From: Pseudomonas gingeri
GTDB taxonomy: Bacteria > Pseudomonadota > Gammaproteobacteria > Pseudomonadales > Pseudomonadaceae
NCBI RefSeq assembly: GCF_013385425.1
Contig: NZ_JACAQA010000032.1
Span: forward strand, 98,357-162,356
Length of the DNA stretch: 64,000 nucleotides
Reading direction: 5' to 3'
Part shown: in pieces, positions 44,330 to 53,100 of the stretch
Layout of the letters: every line of letters starts with the position of its first letter
Numbering within the stretch: position 1 is the first letter of the stretch
The notes under the pieces: model-generated
The model's database searches: none
What the model was told of the DNA's origin: nothing
The model's input: only the letters and a program-made list of their open reading frames with translations
Program-made: the position numbers and the translations under genes

Positions 44330-46225
44330 GTGGTGGATTTCCCTTCCCGTTTTGAAGTGATCGTCATCGGCGGCGGTCATGCCGGTACCGAGGCAGCACT
44401 GGCGTCCGCACGCATGGGGGCAAAAACCCTGCTGCTGACGCATAACGTGGAAACCCTCGGTGCCATGAGCTGCAACCCCGCGATCGGCGGGATTGGCAAA
44501 AGCCATCTGGTCAAGGAAATCGATGCCCTCGGCGGCGCGATGGCCATCGCCACCGATAAGGGCGGTATCCAGTTCCGTGTCTTGAACAGCCGCAAAGGCC
44601 CAGCCGTGCGCGCTACCCGCGCCCAGGCCGACCGCGTTCTGTACAAAGCGGCTGTACGCGAGATCCTGGAGAACCAGCCGAACCTGTGGATATTTCAACA
44701 GGCCGCTGACGACCTGATCGTCGAGCAGGACCAGGTCCGTGGTGTCGTCACTCAGATGGGCCTGCGTTTCTTCGCCGAATCCGTGGTTTTGACCACCGGG
44801 ACCTTCCTCGGCGGACTTATCCACATAGGCATGCAGAACTATTCCGGCGGCCGTGCCGGTGATCCACCGTCGATTGCCCTGGCCCAACGTCTGCGGGAAC
44901 TGCCATTGCGTGTCGGCCGCCTGAAAACCGGTACGCCACCGCGCATTGACGGTCGTTCCGTGGATTTCTCGGTGATGTCCGAACAACCTGGGGATACACC
45001 GATCCCGGTGATGTCGTTCATGGGCTCGAAAGAGCAGCATCCACGGCAGGTCAGTTGCTGGATTACCCACACCAATGCCCGCACCCACGAAATCATTGCT
45101 GCGAACCTCGATCGTTCGCCGATGTATTCCGGGGTGATCGAAGGCATCGGTCCGCGTTATTGCCCGTCCATCGAAGACAAGATCCATCGCTTTGCCGACA
45201 AGGAAAGCCATCAGGTCTTTATCGAACCCGAAGGCCTGACCACCCATGAGCTGTACCCGAACGGGATATCCACATCCCTGCCGTTCGACGTGCAGTTGCA
45301 GATCGTCCAATCGATCCGCGGCATGGAAAACGCCCATATCGTGCGTCCCGGTTATGCCATCGAATACGACTACTTCGATCCCCGTGACCTGAAGTACAGC
45401 CTGGAAACCAAGGTGATCGGCGGTCTGTTCTTCGCCGGGCAGATCAACGGCACCACCGGTTACGAAGAAGCCGGCGCCCAAGGTTTGCTCGCCGGGGCCA
45501 ACGCCGCATTGCGCGCCCAGGGCAAGGACAGCTGGTGTCCGCGTCGCGACGAGGCGTACATCGGTGTGCTGGTCGACGACCTGATTACCCTCGGTACCCA
45601 GGAACCGTATCGGATGTTCACTTCCCGCGCCGAATACCGTCTGATCCTGCGCGAAGACAACGCCGACCTGCGTCTGACCGAGAAAGGTCGCGAGCTGGGT
45701 CTGGTCGACGACGTGCGTTGGGCCGCTTTCTGCAAGAAACGCGAAAGCATCGAGCTGGAAGAACAGCGCCTGAAAAGCACCTGGGTCCGCCCGGGCACCG
45801 AGCAGGGCGATGCCATTGCCGAAAAGTTCGGCACGCCGCTGACCCACGAATACAATTTGCTGAACCTGCTGAGCCGTCCGGAAATCGACTACGCTGGTCT
45901 GGTCGCCGTGACCGGGCAGGGCGCCGAGGATCCGCAAGTCGCCGAGCAGGTCGAGATCAAGACCAAATACGCCGGTTATATCGATCGCCAGCAGGACGAA
46001 ATCGCTCGTCTGCGCGCCAGTGAAGACACCAAGCTGCCTGTGGATATCGAGTACACCGGTATTTCCGGGCTGTCCAAGGAGATCCAGAGCAAGCTCAGCG
46101 CAACCCGTCCGGAGACCCTGGGCCAGGCTTCGCGGATCCCCGGTGTGACGCCGGCGGCGATTTCCCTGTTGATGATTCACCTGAAAAAACGCGGCGCCGG
46201 CCGTCAGTTGGAGCAAAGCGCTTGA
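44330..46225 (+). CDS. mnmG: tRNA uridine-5-carboxymethylaminomethyl modification enzyme MnmG (GidA)
   Basis: A 631-residue FAD enzyme, partner of MnmE in wobble-uridine modification. The dinucleotide motif is GGGHAGTEAA. The conserved CNPAIGGIGKSHLVKEIDAL follows, then GTPPRID and the GLLAGANAA region. The C-terminal helical domain ends with PGVTPAAISLLMIHLKK. The start is GTG 44330 (tandem GTG at 44333 is possible). The stop overlaps the rsmG TTG by four bases. Confidence 0.97.
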   Translation: MVDFPSRFEVIVIGGGHAGTEAALASARMGAKTLLLTHNVETLGAMSCNPAIGGIGKSHLVKEIDALGGAMAIATDKGGIQFRVLNSRKGPAVRATRAQADRVLYKAAVREILENQPNLWIFQQAADDLIVEQDQVRGVVTQMGLRFFAESVVLTTGTFLGGLIHIGMQNYSGGRAGDPPSIALAQRLRELPLRVGRLKTGTPPRIDGRSVDFSVMSEQPGDTPIPVMSFMGSKEQHPRQVSCWITHTNARTHEIIAANLDRSPMYSGVIEGIGPRYCPSIEDKIHRFADKESHQVFIEPEGLTTHELYPNGISTSLPFDVQLQIVQSIRGMENAHIVRPGYAIEYDYFDPRDLKYSLETKVIGGLFFAGQINGTTGYEEAGAQGLLAGANAALRAQGKDSWCPRRDEAYIGVLVDDLITLGTQEPYRMFTSRAEYRLILREDNADLRLTEKGRELGLVDDVRWAAFCKKRESIELEEQRLKSTWVRPGTEQGDAIAEKFGTPLTHEYNLLNLLSRPEIDYAGLVAVTGQGAEDPQVAEQVEIKTKYAGYIDRQQDEIARLRASEDTKLPVDIEYTGISGLSKEIQSKLSATRPETLGQASRIPGVTPAAISLLMIHLKKRGAGRQLEQSA

Positions 46226-46866
46226 GTTCGTTGGTTACTTCGCAACACGCAGAAGAGTTATCCACAGGTGCCCGCCAGCTCGGCATCGAGTTGAGTGAAA
46301 CCCAGCACGCCTTGCTGCTGGGTTATCTGGCCCTGTTGATCAAATGGAACCAGGCCTACAACCTCACCGCCGTTCGCGATCCCGACGAAATGGTCTCGCG
46401 CCATCTGCTCGACAGCCTGAGCGTGATGTCCTTCGTCGAAAACGGCCGCTGGCTCGATGTCGGCAGTGGCGGCGGGATGCCGGGGATACCCCTGGCGATC
46501 CTGTTTCCCGATTCACAAGTGACCTGCCTGGACAGCAACGGCAAGAAAACCCGTTTCCTGACCCAGGTCAAACTCGAACTCAAACTGGATAACCTGCAAG
46601 TTATCCACAGCCGGGTCGAAGCCTTCCAGCCGCCGCAGCCGTTCAACGGGATCATTTCCCGGGCCTTCAGCAGCATGGAGAACTTCACCGGCTGGACTCG
46701 CCACCTCGGCGACGCTGATACACGCTGGCTGGCAATGAAGGGCGTCCATCCCGCCGATGAGCTGGTAGCATTGCCGGCAGACTTCCACCTCGATAGCGAA
46801 CACGCCTTGGCCGTACCCGGTTGCCAAGGCCAACGCCATCTGCTGATACTGCGCCGCACGGCATGA
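46222..46866 (+). CDS. rsmG: 16S rRNA (guanine-527-N7)-methyltransferase
   Basis: A 214-residue SAM-dependent enzyme. The SAM site is LDVGSGGGMPGIPLAILFP and the typical YNLTAVRDPDEM precedes it. The start is TTG, overlapping the mnmG stop (TTGA), so the two are coupled. Two perfect DnaA boxes lie in the gene (46258-46266 and 46601-46609). parA starts 18 bp after its stop. Confidence 0.96.
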   Translation: MSSLVTSQHAEELSTGARQLGIELSETQHALLLGYLALLIKWNQAYNLTAVRDPDEMVSRHLLDSLSVMSFVENGRWLDVGSGGGMPGIPLAILFPDSQVTCLDSNGKKTRFLTQVKLELKLDNLQVIHSRVEAFQPPQPFNGIISRAFSSMENFTGWTRHLGDADTRWLAMKGVHPADELVALPADFHLDSEHALAVPGCQGQRHLLILRRTA

Positions 46867-46884
46867 TTGGGAACACAAGCAAGA

Positions 46885-47679
46885 ATGGCTAAGGTATTCG
46901 CGATAGCGAACCAGAAAGGTGGCGTGGGCAAGACCACCACCTGCATCAACCTCGCAGCATCCCTGGTCGCCACCAAGCGTCGGGTGCTGCTGATCGACCT
47001 CGATCCACAGGGCAACGCCACCATGGGTAGCGGTGTGGATAAGCACGGCCTGGAAAACTCCATCTACGATGTGCTGATTGGCGAATGCGACCTGGCCCAG
47101 GCCATGCACTTCTCCGAGCACGGCGGTTATCAACTGCTGCCGGCCAACCGCGACCTGACGGCGGCCGAAGTGGTGCTGCTGGAAATGCAGATGAAGGAAA
47201 GCCGTCTGCGCAACGCCCTGGCGCCGATTCGCGAGAATTACGACTTCATCCTCATCGACTGCCCGCCGTCGCTGTCGATGCTGACCCTCAATGCGCTGGT
47301 GGCCGCCGATGGGGTAATTATCCCCATGCAGTGCGAATACTTTGCCCTGGAAGGACTCAGCGACCTTGTGGATAACATCAAGCGCATCGCCGAGTTGCTC
47401 AATCCGGAGCTGAAAGTCGAAGGCTTGCTGCGGACCATGTACGACCCGCGTCTGAGTTTGATGAACGACGTTTCCGCACAGCTCAAGGAACATTTCGGTG
47501 ATCAGCTGTACGACACCGTGATCCCGCGCAACATCCGTCTGGCCGAAGCTCCCAGCTACGGCATGCCAGCGCTGGCATACGACAAACAATCCCGTGGCGC
47601 CGTGGCCTACCTGGCCCTGGCGGGCGAGATGGTTCGTCGTCAACGCCGCCCTTCACGCACCGCAGCTCCGGCAACTTAA
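46885..47679 (+). CDS. parA: Chromosome partitioning ATPase ParA (Soj)
   Basis: A 264-residue deviant Walker ATPase that moves ParB-parS complexes. The P-loop is NQKGGVGKTTTCINLAAS, Walker A' is LLIDLDPQGNAT and Walker B is FILIDCPPSL. I start at ATG 46885 (MAKVFAIANQ); a TTG at 46867 would add six residues. Two DnaA boxes lie in the coding sequence (47034, 47367). parB follows after nine bases. Confidence 0.96.
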   Translation: MAKVFAIANQKGGVGKTTTCINLAASLVATKRRVLLIDLDPQGNATMGSGVDKHGLENSIYDVLIGECDLAQAMHFSEHGGYQLLPANRDLTAAEVVLLEMQMKESRLRNALAPIRENYDFILIDCPPSLSMLTLNALVAADGVIIPMQCEYFALEGLSDLVDNIKRIAELLNPELKVEGLLRTMYDPRLSLMNDVSAQLKEHFGDQLYDTVIPRNIRLAEAPSYGMPALAYDKQSRGAVAYLALAGEMVRRQRRPSRTAAPAT

Positions 47680-47688
47680 GGAATCCCC

Positions 47689-48561
47689 ATGGCCGTCAAG
47701 AAACGAGGTCTCGGACGTGGACTGGATGCACTGCTGAGTGGTCCGACTGTCAGTTCGCTGGAAGAACAGGCCGTCCAGGCCGATCAACGGGAGTTGCAGC
47801 ACCTGCCGCTGGACCTGATCCAGCGCGGCAAGTACCAGCCGCGCCGCGATATGGACCCCCAGGCACTGGAAGAACTGGCGCAGTCGATCAAGGCCCAGGG
47901 CGTGATGCAGCCGATCGTGGTACGCCCCGTCGGCGGCGGTCGCTTTGAAATCATTGCCGGCGAACGCCGCTGGCGCGCCAGCCAGCAGGCCGGGCAGGAA
48001 ACCATTCCGGCCATGGTCCGCGATGTGCCGGACGAAACCGCCATCGCCATGGCGCTGATCGAGAACATCCAGCGCGAAGACCTCAACCCGATCGAGGAAG
48101 CCGTGGCCCTGCAGCGCTTGCAGCAGGAATTCCAGCTGACCCAGCAACAGGTTGCCGAAGCCGTGGGCAAGTCCCGCGTGACCGTGGCCAACTTGCTGCG
48201 CCTGATCGCGTTGCCGGAAGTGATCAAGACCATGTTGTCCCACGGCGACCTGGAAATGGGTCATGCCCGGGCCTTGCTCGGTTTGCCGGATGACCGGCAG
48301 GTCGAAGGGGCGCGACATGTTGTCGCACGGGGTCTCACGGTGCGCCAAACCGAGGCACTGGTTCGCCAGTGGCTGAGCGGCAAACAGGAGCCTGTCGAGC
48401 CCGCCAAGGTCGACCCGGACATCAGTCGCCTGGAACAGCGCCTGGCAGAGCGGCTGGGCTCTTCGGTGCAGATTCGCCACGGCCAGAAAGGAAAAGGCCA
48501 ACTGGTGATTCGCTATAACTCCCTGGATGAACTACAAGGGGTACTCGCCCATATCCGCTAA
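47689..48561 (+). CDS. parB: Chromosome partitioning protein ParB (Spo0J)
   Basis: A 290-residue CTPase and parS-binding protein. The N-terminal ParB/Srx domain has the CTP motifs YQPRRDMD and ITAGERRWRAS-like IIAGERRWRAS, then EDLNPIEEA. The HTH that reads parS is around LTQQQVAEAVGKSRVTVANLLRL. The C-terminal dimerisation domain ends the protein. The matching parS sites are inside recF (35402 and 36032). Confidence 0.97.
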   Translation: MAVKKRGLGRGLDALLSGPTVSSLEEQAVQADQRELQHLPLDLIQRGKYQPRRDMDPQALEELAQSIKAQGVMQPIVVRPVGGGRFEIIAGERRWRASQQAGQETIPAMVRDVPDETAIAMALIENIQREDLNPIEEAVALQRLQQEFQLTQQQVAEAVGKSRVTVANLLRLIALPEVIKTMLSHGDLEMGHARALLGLPDDRQVEGARHVVARGLTVRQTEALVRQWLSGKQEPVEPAKVDPDISRLEQRLAERLGSSVQIRHGQKGKGQLVIRYNSLDELQGVLAHIR

Positions 48562-48615
48562 ATCTGCTGAAACATTTCCTCATGTAGCGAGCAGTCGGAA
48601 ATCACTACCCGACAG

Positions 48616-48644
48616 TTGAATAGGGGCTGAACCGCCCCTATACT
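48616..48644 (+). promoter_or_regulatory. Sigma-70 promoter of the atp operon
   Basis: TTGAAT (48616-48621) and TATACT (48639-48644) are exactly 17 bp apart. The spacer contains an inverted repeat AGGGGC/GCCCCT (48622-48639), which may also act as the end hairpin of parB or as an operator. The atpI start is about 75 bases downstream. Confidence 0.65.
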
Positions 48645-48718
48645 CTGCGCGCATTTTGTCGGCACAATTTATGCCAAGTTATTGATGGTTGGCAGCCGAC
48701 CCTTGAGGAGCGTGAGTG

Positions 48719-49126
48719 ATGGAAACCCGCAGGCCAAACAGGTTGCCGTTCCATCGCTTGGCGGTATTTCCGGTTTTGTTGGCCCAGTTTGTCGTTTTGC
48801 TGGTGGCCGCTGTGGCGCTTTGGCAATGGCGCGGTGTCGTTGCCGGATACTCAGGACTCTGCGGAGGCCTGATAGCCTTGCTCCCCAATGTGTATTTTGC
48901 TCACAGGGCCTTTCGGTTTTCCGGCGCCCGAGCAGCCCAGTCCATCGTCCGGTCTTTTTATGCCGGCGAGGCGGGTAAATTGATTTTGACGGCAGTGCTG
49001 TTTGCACTGACGTTCGCAGGTGTGAAGCCATTGGCGCCGATAGCAGTCTTCGGTGTCTTCGTGCTGACCCAGTCGGTCAGCTGGTTCGCACCCGTGCTAA
49101 TGAAAACAAGACTTTCGAGACCTTAG
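48719..49126 (+). CDS. atpI: ATP synthase subunit I
   Basis: A 135-residue, four-helix membrane protein that assists c-ring assembly or Mg2+ supply for the synthase. The Pseudomonas-type N-terminus METRRPNRLPFHRLAVFPVL is followed by helices near 16-34, 40-58, 80-100 and 105-125. I start at ATG 48719 with GAGGAG eight bases upstream; GTG 48716 is directly before it. It heads the atpIBEFHAGDC operon. Confidence 0.92.
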   Translation: METRRPNRLPFHRLAVFPVLLAQFVVLLVAAVALWQWRGVVAGYSGLCGGLIALLPNVYFAHRAFRFSGARAAQSIVRSFYAGEAGKLILTAVLFALTFAGVKPLAPIAVFGVFVLTQSVSWFAPVLMKTRLSRP

Positions 49127-49142
49127 GGCGTTTGAGGCAACC

Positions 49143-50015
49143 ATGTCAGCAGAAACAACCGCTTCGGGCTATATCCAGCACCACCTGCAGAACCTGACCT
49201 TCGGTCAGCTCCCTACTGGCGGCTGGGGCTTTGCCCATTCCGCAGCAGAGGCCAAGGCCATGGGCTTCTGGGCATTCCACCTGGATACTCTGGGCTGGTC
49301 TGTCGCACTGGGCCTGATCTTCATCCTTCTTTTCCGCATGGCGGCGAAGAAAGCCACCTCCGGTCAACCCGGCGCCCTGCAGAACTTCGTCGAAGTCCTG
49401 GTCGAGTTCGTCGACGGCAGCGTGAAGGACAGCTTCCACGGCCGTAGCCCGGTGATTGCACCGCTGGCCCTGACCATCTTCGTCTGGGTGTTCCTGATGA
49501 ACGCCGTCGACCTGATCCCGGTCGACTGGATTCCACACCTGGCGATGCTGATCACCGGTGACGAGCACATCCCGTTCCGCGCCGTGTCGACCACCGACCC
49601 GAACGCGACCCTGGGCATGGCCTTCTCGGTCTTCGCACTGATCATTTTCTACAGCATCAAGATCAAGGGCCTCGGCGGTTTCATCGGCGAACTGACCCTG
49701 CACCCGTTCGGCAGCAAGAACATCTTCGTTCAAGCCCTGCTGATCCCGGTGAACTTCCTGCTGGAATTCGTCACCCTGATCGCCAAGCCGATCTCCCTGG
49801 CCCTGCGACTGTTCGGCAACATGTATGCCGGCGAGCTGGTGTTCATCCTGATCGCCGTGATGTTCGGCAGCGGCCTGCTCTGGCTCAGCGGCCTGGGCGT
49901 GGTGCTGCAATGGGCGTGGGCGGTGTTCCACATCCTGATCATCACCCTGCAGGCGTTCATCTTCATGATGCTGACCATCGTCTACCTGTCGATGGCACAC
50001 GAAGAAAACCATTAA
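49143..50015 (+). CDS. atpB: ATP synthase F0 subunit a
   Basis: A 290-residue membrane subunit that forms the proton half-channels. Five or six helices are visible. The essential Arg lies in the conserved KPISLALRLFGNMYAGELVF segment, and the C-terminal helix pair follows. It lies 16 bp after atpI. The gap to atpE is 133 bp and structured. Confidence 0.97.
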   Translation: MSAETTASGYIQHHLQNLTFGQLPTGGWGFAHSAAEAKAMGFWAFHLDTLGWSVALGLIFILLFRMAAKKATSGQPGALQNFVEVLVEFVDGSVKDSFHGRSPVIAPLALTIFVWVFLMNAVDLIPVDWIPHLAMLITGDEHIPFRAVSTTDPNATLGMAFSVFALIIFYSIKIKGLGGFIGELTLHPFGSKNIFVQALLIPVNFLLEFVTLIAKPISLALRLFGNMYAGELVFILIAVMFGSGLLWLSGLGVVLQWAWAVFHILIITLQAFIFMMLTIVYLSMAHEENH

Positions 50016-50044
50016 GAGCTGTCTCGGCAGCTCTGATGTCCCTG

Positions 50045-50077
50045 GCGCTTCGGCGCGGGGTGGCCCCGCAAGGGGCC
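50045..50077 (+). promoter_or_regulatory. Tandem tetraloop hairpins upstream of atpE
   Basis: GCGC-TTCG-GCGC (50045-50056) and GGCCCC-GCAA-GGGGCC (50062-50077) fold into two adjacent hairpins with UUCG-type and GNRA-type tetraloops. An A/U-rich leader and a GGGAGGA ribosome site follow before atpE. Such structures can protect or enhance the atpE message, which must be translated most. Confidence 0.55.
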
Positions 50078-50148
50078 GCGAAACGATTTGTTTTACCGCT
50101 TTAAATTAAAAAAACCTAAACCATACGACGTAAAAGTCGGGAGGAAAG

Positions 50149-50406
50149 ATGGAAACTGTAGTTGGTCTAACCGCTATCGCTGTTGCACTGTTGATCGGCC
50201 TGGGCGCACTGGGTACCGCAATTGGTTTCGGCCTGTTGGGCGGCAAGTTCCTGGAAGGCGCCGCGCGTCAGCCAGAAATGGTTCCAATGCTGCAAGTCAA
50301 AATGTTCATCGTCGCCGGCCTGCTCGACGCCGTGACCATGATCGGTGTCGGTATCGCTCTGTTCTTCACCTTCGCGAACCCCTTCGTCGGTCAACTCGCT
50401 CACTAA
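50149..50406 (+). CDS. atpE: ATP synthase F0 subunit c
   Basis: An 85-residue two-helix proteolipid that forms the rotor ring. The proton-carrying acid is D60 in [10 protein letters not shown] and the polar loop reads ARQPEMVP. A strong GGGAGGA site precedes the ATG behind an A/T-rich leader, fitting the high copy need of subunit c. Confidence 0.98.
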
Positions 50407-50464
50407 TCACTCGGATTTTTCGAGTGTATTGGTGTGATGGACAACGAACGAGCGAGGTGTTGGC

Positions 50465-50935
50465 GTGAACATTAATGCGACCCTGATTGGCCAGTCCGTT
50501 GCGTTCCTCATTTTTGTACTGTTTTGCATGAAGTTCGTGTGGCCTCCGGTCATCGCGGCACTGCACGAACGTCAGAAGAAGATCGCGGACGGATTGGACG
50601 CTGCCAGCCGAGCAGCTCGCGACCTGGAGTTGGCCCAAGAGAAAGCGGGTCATCAACTGCGCGATGCTAAAGCTCAGGCAGCTGAAATCATTGAGCAAGC
50701 CAAGAAACGCGGTAACCAGATCGTCGACGAGGCCCGTGAACAGGCTCGTGTCGAAGCTGACCGTGTGAAGGCTCAGGCTCAGGCCGAGATCGAACAGGAA
50801 CTCAACAGTGTCAAAGACGCGCTGCGCGCCCAATTGGGCAGCCTGGTGGTCGACGGTGCTGGGAAGATCCTGGGCAAGTCAATCGATCAAAACGCGCACG
50901 CAGAGCTGGTTAACAAACTGGCTACTGAAATCTAA
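50465..50935 (+). CDS. atpF: ATP synthase F0 subunit b
   Basis: A 156-residue peripheral-stalk subunit with one N-terminal transmembrane helix (about 5-27) and a long charged alpha-helical coiled coil. The start is GTG 50465 (MNINATLIGQSVAFLIF). It lies between atpE and atpH with short gaps. Confidence 0.97.
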   Translation: MNINATLIGQSVAFLIFVLFCMKFVWPPVIAALHERQKKIADGLDAASRAARDLELAQEKAGHQLRDAKAQAAEIIEQAKKRGNQIVDEAREQARVEADRVKAQAQAEIEQELNSVKDALRAQLGSLVVDGAGKILGKSIDQNAHAELVNKLATEI

Positions 50936-50947
50936 GCGAGGGCGATC

Positions 50948-51484
50948 ATGGCAGAACTGACCACGTTGGCCCGACCTTACGCTAAGGCGGCCTTCGAGCA
51001 CGCTCAGGCCCACCAGCAACTGGCCAATTGGTCAGCCATGCTCGGCCTGGCAGCAGCGGTGTCGGAAGACGACACCATGCAGCGCGTGCTCAAGGCCCCG
51101 CGACTGACGAGCGCAGAAAAGGCCACCACGTTCATTGACGTGTGTGGCGACAAGTTCGATGTCAAGGCACAGAATTTCATCCATGTCGTTGCTGAAAACG
51201 ACCGTCTCCTGCTGTTGCCGGAGATTGCCGCTCTGTTCGACCTGTACAAGGCCGAACAAGAGAAATCGGTAGACGTGGAAGTCACCAGTGCTTTTGCATT
51301 GAACCAAGAACAGCAAGACAAACTCGCCAAGGTTCTCAGTGCACGACTCAATCGGGAAGTGCGCCTGCAAGTTGCGGAGGACGCCGCCCTGATTGGTGGC
51401 GTCGTGATCCGCGCCGGCGACCTGGTTATCGATGGCTCGGTTCGCGGCAAACTCGCGAGCCTGGCCGAAGCATTGAAATCTTGA
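50948..51484 (+). CDS. atpH: ATP synthase F1 subunit delta
   Basis: A 178-residue stalk subunit connecting F1 to subunit b. The N-terminal helical domain starts ELTTLARPYAKAAFE, and the C-terminal part has the family IGGVVIRAGDLVIDGSVRGKL. It lies 12 bp after atpF and 21 bp before atpA. Confidence 0.97.
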   Translation: MAELTTLARPYAKAAFEHAQAHQQLANWSAMLGLAAAVSEDDTMQRVLKAPRLTSAEKATTFIDVCGDKFDVKAQNFIHVVAENDRLLLLPEIAALFDLYKAEQEKSVDVEVTSAFALNQEQQDKLAKVLSARLNREVRLQVAEDAALIGGVVIRAGDLVIDGSVRGKLASLAEALKS

Positions 51485-51505
51485 GTTTGAAGGGGCAGCA
51501 GAGCA

Positions 51506-53050
51506 ATGCAGCAACTCAATCCTTCCGAAATAAGTGAAATTATCAAGGGCCGCATCGACAAGCTCGATGTGACCTCCCAAGCCCGTAACGAAGGCACTGT
51601 CGTCAGCGTGTCTGACGGTATCGTGCGGATTCACGGTCTGGCCGACGTCATGTACGGCGAGATGATCGAGTTTCCGGGCGGCGTCTACGGTATGGCCCTC
51701 AACCTCGAGCAAGACTCCGTAGGTGCCGTGGTACTGGGCGCTTACACCAGTCTGGCTGAAGGCATGAGCGCCAAGTGCACCGGCCGCATCCTCGAAGTTC
51801 CGGTCGGTAAGGAACTGCTGGGTCGCGTTGTCGACGCACTGGGTAACCCGGTTGATGGCAAAGGTCCGCTGAACAACACCGAGACCGACGCGGTCGAGAA
51901 AGTTGCTCCAGGCGTGATCTGGCGTAAGTCGGTAGACCAGCCTGTACAGACTGGCTACAAGGCTGTCGATGCCATGATCCCGGTCGGCCGTGGCCAGCGC
52001 GAGCTGATCATCGGTGACCGTCAGATCGGTAAAACCGCTCTGGCGATCGACGCGATCATCAACCAGAAAGACAGCGGCATTTTCTGCGTCTACGTGGCTA
52101 TCGGTCAGAAACAATCGACCATCGCCAACGTGGTTCGCAAGCTGGAAGAAAACGGCGCCCTGGCCAACACGATCATCGTGGCGGCCAGTGCTTCGGAATC
52201 TCCTGCGCTGCAGTTCCTGGCACCGTACTCCGGTTGCACCATGGGCGAATACTTCCGCGACCGCGGTGAAGACGCGCTGATCGTTTATGACGATCTGTCC
52301 AAGCAAGCAGTGGCTTACCGCCAGATTTCCCTGCTGCTGCGCCGTCCACCAGGCCGTGAAGCCTACCCAGGCGACGTGTTCTATCTCCACTCCCGTCTGC
52401 TGGAGCGCGCATCCCGCGTTTCGGAAGAGTACGTCGAGAAGTTCACCAAGGGCGCAGTGACTGGCAAGACCGGTTCCCTGACCGCGCTGCCGATCATCGA
52501 AACCCAGGCTGGCGACGTTTCCGCGTTCGTTCCGACCAACGTGATTTCCATCACCGACGGTCAGATCTTCCTGGAATCGGCCATGTTCAACTCCGGGATC
52601 CGTCCTGCTGTGAACGCCGGTGTTTCGGTATCCCGCGTAGGTGGTGCCGCTCAGACCAAGATCATCAAGAAGCTGTCCGGTGGTATCCGTACCGCTCTGG
52701 CTCAGTATCGTGAACTGGCGGCATTCGCCCAGTTCGCTTCTGACCTGGACGAAGCGACCCGCAAGCAACTTGAACACGGTCAGCGCGTTACCGAGCTGAT
52801 GAAGCAGAAGCAATACGCGCCAATGTCGATTGCCGACATGTCGCTGTCGCTGTATGCCGCTGAGCGTGGGTTCCTGACTGACGTCGAAATCGCCAAGGTC
52901 GGTAGCTTCGAACAAGCGCTGATTGCTTACTTCAACCGCGATCATGCCGACTTGTTGGCCAAGATCAACGTGAAGGGTGACTTCAATGACGAGATCGACG
53001 CTGGCCTGAAGGCTGGTATCGAGAAGTTCAAGGCCACCCAAACCTGGTAA
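51506..53050 (+). CDS. atpA: ATP synthase F1 subunit alpha
   Basis: A 514-residue non-catalytic nucleotide-binding subunit. Walker A is GDRQIGKTA and the family block is ALIVYDDLSKQAVAYRQISL. The N-terminal crown and C-terminal helical domain are normal. A GCAA-tetraloop hairpin (53056-53079) follows the stop. Confidence 0.98.
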   Translation: MQQLNPSEISEIIKGRIDKLDVTSQARNEGTVVSVSDGIVRIHGLADVMYGEMIEFPGGVYGMALNLEQDSVGAVVLGAYTSLAEGMSAKCTGRILEVPVGKELLGRVVDALGNPVDGKGPLNNTETDAVEKVAPGVIWRKSVDQPVQTGYKAVDAMIPVGRGQRELIIGDRQIGKTALAIDAIINQKDSGIFCVYVAIGQKQSTIANVVRKLEENGALANTIIVAASASESPALQFLAPYSGCTMGEYFRDRGEDALIVYDDLSKQAVAYRQISLLLRRPPGREAYPGDVFYLHSRLLERASRVSEEYVEKFTKGAVTGKTGSLTALPIIETQAGDVSAFVPTNVISITDGQIFLESAMFNSGIRPAVNAGVSVSRVGGAAQTKIIKKLSGGIRTALAQYRELAAFAQFASDLDEATRKQLEHGQRVTELMKQKQYAPMSIADMSLSLYAAERGFLTDVEIAKVGSFEQALIAYFNRDHADLLAKINVKGDFNDEIDAGLKAGIEKFKATQTW

Positions 53051-53055
53051 GCCGC

Positions 53056-53079
53056 AGCGGGAGCCGCAAGGCTCCCGCT
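53056..53079 (+). promoter_or_regulatory. GCAA-tetraloop hairpin between atpA and atpG
   Basis: AGCGGGAGCC (53056-53065), GCAA, GGCTCCCGCT (53070-53079) form a 10-bp perfect stem with a GNRA tetraloop. No T-run follows, so it is more likely an intercistronic stability or processing element than a terminator. Confidence 0.6.
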
Positions 53080-53100
53080 TGCTAACCTGATAGGTGTTAC

